From Candidatus Ozemobacteraceae bacterium (GTDB taxonomy: Bacteria; Muiribacteriota; Ozemobacteria; Ozemobacterales; Ozemobacteraceae), in assembly GCA_035373905.1 (NCBI GenBank), contig DAOSOK010000017.1, positions 50,049 through 114,048 of the forward strand: DNA of 64,000 bases. Reading direction: 5' to 3'. The notes below the pieces were generated by a model. It saw only the letters and a program-made list of their open reading frames with translations. It did not search any database and had not been told where the DNA came from. A program made the position numbers and the translations under genes. This document shows, in pieces, positions 43,109 through 49,866 of this stretch (positions are counted from its first letter, which is position 1; each line of letters begins with the position of its first letter).

Positions 43109-44997
43109 ATTTCACCCTGCGAATCCAGGCCTACCTGCTCACCGTCTGGGTGGCAGGCTGGTTCATCTTCCGGAAAAACGGCGTCGAGTTGCCCCTCGTG
43201 CCGTACGTGGCTATCGCGGCCGCGACCGCCGTGGTCGTCCAGGTCATCGTCTACCGGAGCATCATGAAACCGCTCCGCCGGTTCGTCGAGATATCGGACA
43301 ACATCGCCGACGGCGATTTCGACCAGAGTCTCGAGAAGATCGAATTCGCCGCGGTCCAGGACGTCCATCAGGGGATGTCGAAGATCGTCAGCACCCTCGT
43401 CGAATCGCGGGGCGCGATCGAGAACTACATGCAGACGATCAGCAGCATGAACAAGGAGCTGGCCCAGAAGGTCGATTCGCTGTCCGTCCTGTACTCCGCC
43501 AGCCGCTCGATGGGCACCACGCTCAGCATCGACTCCCTGATCCGGACGCTTCTGACACTATTCATGGAGCGCATCGGGACGGCCGGCGCGGCGATCATGC
43601 TCTACAACGACCGCACCGACATGATCACGATCAAGGACCTTCTCGGCTTTCCGCCCGAGCTGTTCGCGAAGTTCCGGTTCTACTCGGATAATAAAATAGC
43701 TTCAAGTATATTATCCCAGGAGGAGTGCTGGTCGCCGGCCGAGACCGATCTGACCCTGATGGCCGCCGAGTTCGAAACCGACGCCGTCCGGTCGATCCGG
43801 ACCCTGTTCCCGATGCGCATCAAGGACCATTTCGTCGGCATCGTGGTTCTGGGCGAGAAAAAGGACGGAAGCGCCTATTCCGATGCAGACCGGCAGCTGA
43901 TCCAGGCCGTCGTCGGCCTCGCATGCACCTCGATCAACAATGCGACGCTCTACGAGAAGTCCGAGGCAACGAAGAACGAACTCGACCGGAAGGTGTTCAA
44001 CCTGATGGCGCTCCAGCAGGCCGGCAAAGTGCTCAGCTCGACCCTCAACCTCGAAGAGCTGATCAAAAGCTCGATTGACATGTTTCTCGAGACCGTGTGG
44101 GCCAACAAGGGCGTGCTGATGCTCTCCGCGGAAGACCGGCCGGACCTCGAGGTGAAGGCGTTCAAGGGCATCTCATCGGAAGAGGTCGACGGGCTGTGCA
44201 AGGACCCCGCCGAGTCATGGGCCATGACCACCCTCGAGAAGGAAAAAAAGCCGATCCTTTCTCACGAGCTCACGAAGGCATCCAATTTCCAGAGCTACCT
44301 CGCCGTGAACCGCATGCTGCCGTTCTCCGTCTACATCCCGCTCCTGAAAGAGGGCGAGATCTACGGCGTGATGAAGATCGGCCAGAAGATCAACGGCGAA
44401 CCCTTCACCGAAAACGATCTCGAATTCTTCACGACGCTGGCCTCCCAGGCCGTCATCGCCTACGAGAACGCCCGTCTCTACTCGCTCGCCATCACCGACT
44501 CGATCACGAAACTGTACGTCCATCGCTACTTCCAGCTCCGCCTCGACGAGGAAGTGAAGCGGAGTCGCAGATACAACTCCACCCTGTCGCTGCTTCTCTG
44601 CGACATCGACCATTTCAAGATGATCAACGACCAGTACGGGCACCAGCAGGGCGACATCATTCTCCGCGAGGTCAGCCTGATCCTGCGGCGCAACATCCGA
44701 TCGACGGACATCGCGGCCCGCTACGGCGGCGAGGAGTTCGTCATCATCCTGCCCGAGACGACCCAGTCGGATGCCCGCATCGTCGCGGAACGCATCAGGC
44801 GCGACACGGCGAAGTTCGAGTTCCCCGCCCTCGCGCCGGGCCAGCCGCCCCTGCACTGCACCATCTCGATCGGCGTCGCCGGCTTCCCGCTGAACGCCGA
44901 TTCGAAGGACGAGCTCATTCAGAAGGCCGACAGTTCGATGTACCAGGCCAAGGGGCAGGGCCGTAACCGCGTCGTCCTGTGCGGAACGGAATTGTGA
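43105..44997 (+). CDS. Diguanylate cyclase with HAMP-like and two GAF domains
   Basis: Two N-terminal membrane helices (about 8-50) lead into a HAMP-like segment (about 51-100). Two GAF-type sensor domains follow (about 125-285 and 300-460), joined by short helices. A GGDEF domain (about 465-625) has the active-site GGEEF (541-545) and an inhibitory I-site RSTD (532-535), so synthesis of cyclic-di-GMP with product feedback is expected. Almost no periplasmic loop is present; sensing is probably cytoplasmic. The ATG overlaps the tmk stop. Confidence 0.93.
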   Translation: MNFTLRIQAYLLTVWVAGWFIFRKNGVELPLVPYVAIAAATAVVVQVIVYRSIMKPLRRFVEISDNIADGDFDQSLEKIEFAAVQDVHQGMSKIVSTLVESRGAIENYMQTISSMNKELAQKVDSLSVLYSASRSMGTTLSIDSLIRTLLTLFMERIGTAGAAIMLYNDRTDMITIKDLLGFPPELFAKFRFYSDNKIASSILSQEECWSPAETDLTLMAAEFETDAVRSIRTLFPMRIKDHFVGIVVLGEKKDGSAYSDADRQLIQAVVGLACTSINNATLYEKSEATKNELDRKVFNLMALQQAGKVLSSTLNLEELIKSSIDMFLETVWANKGVLMLSAEDRPDLEVKAFKGISSEEVDGLCKDPAESWAMTTLEKEKKPILSHELTKASNFQSYLAVNRMLPFSVYIPLLKEGEIYGVMKIGQKINGEPFTENDLEFFTTLASQAVIAYENARLYSLAITDSITKLYVHRYFQLRLDEEVKRSRRYNSTLSLLLCDIDHFKMINDQYGHQQGDIILREVSLILRRNIRSTDIAARYGGEEFVIILPETTQSDARIVAERIRRDTAKFEFPALAPGQPPLHCTISIGVAGFPLNADSKDELIQKADSSMYQAKGQGRNRVVLCGTEL

Positions 44998-45015
44998 CGG
45001 GCACGGAGCCGTTCC

Positions 45016-45471
45016 ATGGTTGACATCAAGGTGAAGGGACCCGCCGTCGATCCGGCGCGGCGCGAGGCGGCGAAAAAATCCACGGGACCGGCGGGCGGAG
45101 CGGATCGCGCCGGTTTCGGTTCGGCGGTGAAAAGCGCCAGGCGCCAGGTGCTCGACGGCGATCTGCGCCAGATGCTCGACAAGGTGCGCTCCATCGGCGA
45201 CGCATTCTTCCGGTCCCCCGACGAAGAAAAGCTCGACGATTACAAGGACGCTGTCGCCCAGTATCTGGACCGTGTTTCGAAAGAAACGTTCTCGCTTCGG
45301 CAGGAACTTGGCAGCATGAAAGACGGCCAGCAGAAGGTATATCAGCTCGTCGAGACCGTGAAACACGATGTCGACGGCATGACGCGGGAATCCCTCCAGA
45401 AAGACAAGGCCCTGGCGCTTCTCGGCTCTCTCGACGAGATCCGGGGCCTCGTCCTGGACCTGTTCACCTGA
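45016..45471 (+). CDS. YaaR-like DUF327 protein
   Basis: The 151-residue protein matches DUF327: a disordered Lys/Pro/Gly N-terminus, then an all-helical domain with LDDYKDAVAQYLDRVSKE, VYQLVETVKHDVDGM and the ending LLGSLDEIRGLVLDLFT, typical of YaaR. Function is not established in any organism. In Bacillus subtilis yaaR lies in the tmk cluster, and the same association is seen here, which supports the assignment. It starts 18 bases after the cyclase gene. Confidence 0.85.
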   Translation: MVDIKVKGPAVDPARREAAKKSTGPAGGADRAGFGSAVKSARRQVLDGDLRQMLDKVRSIGDAFFRSPDEEKLDDYKDAVAQYLDRVSKETFSLRQELGSMKDGQQKVYQLVETVKHDVDGMTRESLQKDKALALLGSLDEIRGLVLDLFT

Positions 45472-45491
45472 GCGCGGAGGCGAAAGACACC

Positions 45492-46397
45492 ATGGAATCC
45501 CTTTCACAGACCCAGTCTCCCGGAACCCCGTCGCCGAACCTCATGATGACGATCATCACGGGGCTCTCCGGCGCCGGCCTGACGAAGGCCAGCCGGTTCT
45601 TCGAGGATGCCGGCCATTTCCTGATCGACAACCTTCCGCCGACGCTCCTGCCGAAATTCGCCCAGCTCTGCTACGACACTCACGGGAAAATCACCAAGGT
45701 CGCGATCGTCATCGACATCCGCGGCGGCAAGTTCTTCGAGAGCATGAATGAATCGCTTCAGCAGCTCGAAAACATGGGGGTCAGGGTCAGGATCCTGTTC
45801 CTCGAGGCCGAAGACGACATTCTCGTAAGGCGGTTCTCCGAAACCCGCCGCAAACACCCGCTCAGTTCGGGCGGGCGCATCGTCGACGACATCAAATACG
45901 AACGGAAACGGCTGGCCGAGATTCGCGCGCGAGCCGACTTCATCATCAACACCTCGGAACTCTCCTCGCACGAGCTGTACGACGAGATCCGCAAGATCAT
46001 CGACTACGAATCCGCATCCCAGTCCATGTCGCTCGTCATCGTGAGCTTCGGATTCAAGCACGGAATCCCGCTCGATGCCGACATGGTGTTCGACGTGCGG
46101 TTCCTGCCGAATCCCTATTACGTTCCCGAGATGAAATACCTTTCGGGGCTCGACAAGCCAGTGGCCGATTTCGTCCTCGGCTCCGAAGTCGGAAGCCAGT
46201 TCGTCGGGCGGCTGAAGGAGTTTCTCGAATACCTGATCCCGCAGTTCGTCCAGGAACCGAAAACACGCGTCCAGATCGCGATCGGCTGCACGGGCGGACG
46301 GCACCGGTCGGTCGCCATGGCCGAGTATCTCGCCGACACGCTCGAGCATCCCCAGGTGCTCGTTTCCCGGAAACATCGCGATCTGGAGCTGGACTGA
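45492..46397 (+). CDS. rapZ: RNase adapter RapZ, with an altered P-loop
   Basis: RapZ (YvcJ) is an RNA-binding protein; in enterobacteria it guides RNase E to the GlmZ sRNA to control GlmS, and in Bacillus it is a nucleotide-binding protein. The C-terminal domain is intact: GCTGGRHRSVAMAEYLA and the LLPNPYYVPEM-like segment. In the N-terminal P-loop the sequence is GLSGAGLTKA (24-33), so the usual lysine is Leu. The DNLPP motif follows normally. Nucleotide binding may be lost or changed. An internal start (M18/M19) is closer to the usual N-terminus. The genes around it include glmU. Confidence 0.92.
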   Translation: MESLSQTQSPGTPSPNLMMTIITGLSGAGLTKASRFFEDAGHFLIDNLPPTLLPKFAQLCYDTHGKITKVAIVIDIRGGKFFESMNESLQQLENMGVRVRILFLEAEDDILVRRFSETRRKHPLSSGGRIVDDIKYERKRLAEIRARADFIINTSELSSHELYDEIRKIIDYESASQSMSLVIVSFGFKHGIPLDADMVFDVRFLPNPYYVPEMKYLSGLDKPVADFVLGSEVGSQFVGRLKEFLEYLIPQFVQEPKTRVQIAIGCTGGRHRSVAMAEYLADTLEHPQVLVSRKHRDLELD

Positions 46398-46421
46398 AGC
46401 GGTTTTTTCGCCACTTTTCCC

Positions 46422-46449
46422 TTGCCTTTTCCCTTATATGTGATATACT
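46422..46449 (+). promoter_or_regulatory. Promoter for the exported protein/spoVG unit
   Basis: TTGCCT (46422-46427), a 16-base spacer and TATACT (46444-46449) lie 21 bases before the ATG at 46471. Confidence 0.65.
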
Positions 46450-46468
46450 ATTCCCTTTGAGGGAATAG
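46448..46468. promoter_or_regulatory. Operator-like inverted repeat at the promoter
   Basis: CTATTCCC (46448-46455) and GGGAATAG (46461-46468) are perfect inverted arms around TTTGA. The repeat overlaps the end of the -10 box, the expected transcription start and the GAGGG ribosome-binding site, so a bound protein would block transcription. Confidence 0.5.
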
Positions 46469-46470
46469 CT

Positions 46471-47367
46471 ATGCTTCGGCAGTTGAATCTTGCATCCAGG
46501 CTCCCGGTCGCGATCGCGCTGTTGCTGTGCGCGGTCGGCTCCGTTATTGCGCAGCCTGTTTCTCCGATGAAATTCAACCTCGCCGGCCAACCTGCCATTC
46601 GCACCACCCCCCAGGAAAGCGAACCCCTCGGCGAGTTTCGCATCTCCCTCGACAGCCAGTTGCTCGCCCCGCGCGTCGAACAGACCGTCGCCGAGCGCTT
46701 TCAGCTGCCGGAAGCCTCTTCCCAGCCCTTCACCGGGGAACTGGTTCTGCGGAGTTCCTCGCTTGCCGAAGAAGATTCCTCCGCCTTCGAGATTCCCCTC
46801 CGCCGAATCCGCGAATCACGCCGGATCGGCGTGGACGAGTTCGATACGACGCTGACTCTGATGACTGGCTACGCCCAGCCGCAGGAGGATTCCCCCCGCA
46901 TCTCGGGCGTTCGCCGAATCGGCCGCCTCTCGCTCTACGGCGAGATCGACCATGCCACGGTCGTGAAGAACCCTCTCCAGACCTCGTCGGTCAGGCCGCA
47001 GGCCAGCCCGGTCGTTCAGGCGAACCGCGTGGCCCCCGCGATGCCGAAAACCGCGCAGGACGAACTGGTCCGGCCCATCGACGCGCATGCGGCGAACGAC
47101 GACGTCTCCGCCCTGGCCCTCAGAAACTATTATCTCGAGGCCATCTACAGTTTCATGCCTTCGCTCCAGGGCAAGGTTTCCTACAAGCGCTCCGAGATCG
47201 AGACGTTCGATCCCAACGAGAACGTCCAGGTCGAGGGTATCGTCCAGGCCGGCCAGGACGTCATCATCAAGGCCGGGTATCGCAACGAGACGAGCCCGTC
47301 CGAGACGAAAGACCGCAAGCCGGCCAGCGACCAGAAGGTCTGGACCGAATTCATCCTGAAGTTTTGA
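46471..47367 (+). CDS. Exported protein of unknown function
   Basis: The 298-residue product has a signal peptide (about residues 1-27, ending VIA/QP). The mature part has Pro/Ser-rich linkers and several amphipathic strand-like segments (LTLMTGYAQ, RLSLYGEID, YLEAIYSFMP, DVIIKAGYRNE). It ends VWTEFILKF, with a terminal Phe as in outer-membrane barrels. It could be a small barrel or barrel-associated protein. It has its own promoter and operator-like repeat, and its stop overlaps the spoVG start. Confidence 0.68.
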   Translation: MLRQLNLASRLPVAIALLLCAVGSVIAQPVSPMKFNLAGQPAIRTTPQESEPLGEFRISLDSQLLAPRVEQTVAERFQLPEASSQPFTGELVLRSSSLAEEDSSAFEIPLRRIRESRRIGVDEFDTTLTLMTGYAQPQEDSPRISGVRRIGRLSLYGEIDHATVVKNPLQTSSVRPQASPVVQANRVAPAMPKTAQDELVRPIDAHAANDDVSALALRNYYLEAIYSFMPSLQGKVSYKRSEIETFDPNENVQVEGIVQAGQDVIIKAGYRNETSPSETKDRKPASDQKVWTEFILKF

Positions 47368-47630
47368 ACATCACCGACATCAGGATCGTCCGGCTGAAAA
47401 CCCCTCAGGGACAGACGCGAGCCTTCGCCGAGGTCACGTTCGACGGCGAACTGGCGATCCGCGACTTCAAAGTGATCGAAACCCCGCGAGGCCTCTTCGT
47501 GAGCATGCCCGCGCGCCGCGCCCCGGACGGGCGTTTCCATGACCTCGTCATCCCCGTGACCGGCGAACTCCGCGGCCGCATCCAGGCGAGCATCCTCCGC
47601 GCCTACGAGGACGAACTCGCCCGTCCCTGA
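47364..47630 (+). CDS. spoVG: SpoVG family protein
   Basis: The 88-residue protein matches SpoVG: NITDIRIVRLKT at the start, then LAIRDFKVIETPRGLFVSMP, which is the family's most conserved block, and a C-terminal helix. SpoVG is a small site-specific nucleic-acid-binding regulator in Firmicutes and spirochaetes. The TTG start overlaps the upstream stop (TTGA), and the position of the conserved N-terminal strand supports it. It is followed by tRNA-Gln, glmU and prs; in Bacillus subtilis spoVG likewise precedes glmU and prs. Confidence 0.9.
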   Translation: MNITDIRIVRLKTPQGQTRAFAEVTFDGELAIRDFKVIETPRGLFVSMPARRAPDGRFHDLVIPVTGELRGRIQASILRAYEDELARP

Positions 47631-47633
47631 CCG

Positions 47634-47662
47634 TTGCAGGAAACGCGGTTTTGTGCTACCGT
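47634..47662 (+). promoter_or_regulatory. Promoter for tRNA-Gln
   Basis: TTGCAG (47634-47639), a 17-base spacer and TACCGT (47657-47662) lie 35 bases before the tRNA 5' end. Confidence 0.6.
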
Positions 47663-47697
47663 GTAGCCCGTGCTCGCGAGCTCTTCCGAGCGCTTTT

Positions 47698-47769
47698 TGG
47701 GGCGTCGTCAAGCGGTAAGACACATGCCTTTGGAGCATGCATTCCCAGGTTCGAATCCTGGCGCCCCAG
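47698..47769 (+). tRNA. tRNA-Gln (anticodon UUG)
   Basis: A full cloverleaf can be drawn. Acceptor TGGGGCG (47698-47704) pairs with CGCCCCA (47762-47768), including the U1-A72 pair usual for tRNA-Gln. The D arm is GTC/GAC, the anticodon stem is CATGC/GCATG with loop CTTTGGA (anticodon TTG), and the T arm is CCAGG/CCTGG around TTCGAAT. The discriminator is G. CCA is not encoded. A run of eight T follows and probably ends transcription. The gene sits between spoVG and glmU. Confidence 0.95.
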
Positions 47770-47819
47770 CTCTTTTTTTTCAACCCTGTGTGAACTGAAC
47801 GCCCCGGGAGGTCGCCAGC

Positions 47820-48845
47820 ATGGCTGCCGACAGCATCACCGCCCTCGTTCTCGCCGCCGGCAAAGGGGTCCGGATGAAATCCGACCTGCCGAAGGTCCTC
47901 CACCCGATTCTCGGCCGCCCGATGGTCCGATACGTCATCGACACGGTGCGCTCGATCGGCGCCGACCCGGTCCATGTCGTCGTGGGATTCGGCAAGGAGC
48001 GCCTGATCGAGGCGCTGCGCGACGACGGGACCATGTTTGTCGAACAGCCCGAGCAGCTCGGAACGGGCCACGCGGCCCAGTGCTTCGCCCGCGCCTGCCC
48101 GACGCCGCCCGCACATCTGCTCGTGGTGTGCGGTGACACGCCCCTCCTGTCGCGCGACACCCTTCGCACCATGGTCGAGACGCACCTGCGCGAGCGGCCG
48201 GCCTGCACGATGATGACTCTCGACATGGCCGAACCGGGCGGATACGGCCGCATCCTGCGAGACCGGGACGGCAACGTGACCGAGATTCGCGAGGCCAAGG
48301 ACTGCTCCGACGACCAGAAGAAAATCAGGGAAGTGAACCTGGCGATCTATCTCTTCGACGGCCCGGCGCTCTACGAGCGGCTCTTCAAGCTGACCAACCG
48401 CAACAATCAGAAGGAATACTACCTGACGGACATCGTCGGGATGCTGACGACCGACGGAAAGCGCGTTCTCGCGATCCGGGAGCGGGACGAGCGGTCGACC
48501 CTCGGCATCAACAGCCGCGCCGACCTGGCGATGGTGGGCGACATCCTGCGCCGCCAGGTGCTCGAACGTCACATGGCGGCCGGCGTGACGATTCTCGACC
48601 CCGGCCAGACCTGGATCGAGCCCGGCGTGACGATCGGCGCAGAGACCGTCGTCTGGCCTGGAACGACGCTGACCGGCGCGACCTCCGTCGGACGTCGCGC
48701 CGTCATCGGCCCCCAGACGATGATTTCGGACTCGAACGTCGGCGACGGCGCCGTCGTCAGATTCAGCGTGATCGACCGCGCGACCGTCCGCGACGGCGTG
48801 ACCCTTTCACCATTCACGAACATCTCGGGGAACGAGCCCGCCTGA
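47820..48845 (+). CDS. glmU: Short GlmU: UDP-GlcNAc pyrophosphorylase domain with truncated acetyltransferase end
   Basis: The nucleotidyltransferase domain is complete: LVLAAGKGVRMKSDLPKVLH at residues 9-28, QLGTGHA, VVCGDTPLL and the EYYLTDIV segment. It should convert GlcNAc-1-P and UTP to UDP-GlcNAc. Full GlmU has about 455 residues; this one ends at 341 after only the first hexapeptide turns (TIGAETVVWPGTTL). It therefore lacks the C-terminal left-handed helix with the GlcN-1-P acetyltransferase active site. The next gene starts 38 bases later and no remaining coding segment or frameshift is visible. GGGAGG precedes the ATG. Confidence 0.88.
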   Translation: MAADSITALVLAAGKGVRMKSDLPKVLHPILGRPMVRYVIDTVRSIGADPVHVVVGFGKERLIEALRDDGTMFVEQPEQLGTGHAAQCFARACPTPPAHLLVVCGDTPLLSRDTLRTMVETHLRERPACTMMTLDMAEPGGYGRILRDRDGNVTEIREAKDCSDDQKKIREVNLAIYLFDGPALYERLFKLTNRNNQKEYYLTDIVGMLTTDGKRVLAIRERDERSTLGINSRADLAMVGDILRRQVLERHMAAGVTILDPGQTWIEPGVTIGAETVVWPGTTLTGATSVGRRAVIGPQTMISDSNVGDGAVVRFSVIDRATVRDGVTLSPFTNISGNEPA

Positions 48846-48883
48846 GCCCGGCCCCGAACGAGCCAACGGAGGCATCGAAGGTC

Positions 48884-49831
48884 ATGGTCAACGGCAAGCA
48901 GGTGAAGATCTTCTCCGGCACCGCGAATCCCAAGCTTGTACAGTCGATCTGCGAGTATCTGCAGGTCCGCGAGGGCAGGATCATGCACAACAAGTTCGCC
49001 GACGGCGAGTTGTACTGCCGCATCGACGAGTCGGTGCGCGGCTGCGACACGTTCATCATCCAGCCGACCTGTCCGCCGGTGACGGACAACCTGATGCGCC
49101 TGCTGATCACGATCGACGCGCTCCGCCGCGCCTCGGCCGGCAGCGTCACGGCCGTCGTGCCGTATTTCGGCTACAGCCGCCAGGAAAAGAAGAGCACCGG
49201 CCGCGAGCCGATTACCGCGAAACTCGTCGCCAACCTCATCTGCACGGCCGGCGCCGGGCGTATTGTATCGGTCGATATGCATGACCCCGCCCTCCAGGGC
49301 TTCTTCGACATCCCCGTCGATCATCTCTCGGCCTCGACCCTGCTCGCCGACCATTTCCGGAGTTCGGACCTCTCGAACACGGTCATCGTCTCGCCCGACA
49401 CCGGCGGCGTTCACCGCGCCAGGGCGTTCGCCAACAGGCTCGGTCTGCCTCTCGCGATCATCGACAAGCGTCGCCCCGAAGCCAACAAGGCCGTCGTGAT
49501 GAACGTCATCGGCGAGGTCAAGGGCCGCGACGTCATCATCATCGACGACATCATCGACACGGCGGGCACGCTGGTCAGGGTCGCCGAAGCTCTTTCCGAA
49601 AAAGGCGTGAAGAAGATCATCGCCTGCTGCACTCACGCCCTCCTCTCCGACCCGGCTGCCGAGCGGATCGCGCCCTCCGCCGTGACCGAGATCGTGACGA
49701 CCGACTCGATTCCGGTCGACGAGGAAAAGCGCAAGAAGTGTCGCGTTCACACGATTTCGCTGTCGCGGCTGGTGGGCGAAGCCATCCAGCGCATCTACGA
49801 CAAGCGCTCCGTCAGCGAACTGTTCATCTAG
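48884..49831 (+). CDS. prs: Ribose-phosphate pyrophosphokinase
   Basis: Prs makes PRPP from ribose 5-phosphate and ATP for nucleotide, His and Trp synthesis. It has the NKFADGEL substrate motif, the YFGYSRQEKK flexible-loop motif, the VDMHDPALQGFFDIP segment and the PRPP-binding VIIIDDIIDTAGT loop. Length 315 is standard. It starts 38 bases after glmU and the order glmU-prs is widely conserved. The ribosome-binding site is GGAGG. Confidence 0.97.
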   Translation: MVNGKQVKIFSGTANPKLVQSICEYLQVREGRIMHNKFADGELYCRIDESVRGCDTFIIQPTCPPVTDNLMRLLITIDALRRASAGSVTAVVPYFGYSRQEKKSTGREPITAKLVANLICTAGAGRIVSVDMHDPALQGFFDIPVDHLSASTLLADHFRSSDLSNTVIVSPDTGGVHRARAFANRLGLPLAIIDKRRPEANKAVVMNVIGEVKGRDVIIIDDIIDTAGTLVRVAEALSEKGVKKIIACCTHALLSDPAAERIAPSAVTEIVTTDSIPVDEEKRKKCRVHTISLSRLVGEAIQRIYDKRSVSELFI

Positions 49832-49866
49832 GCAAGATCCGAAGCCCCTCACGGAGGTTTTTCCCC

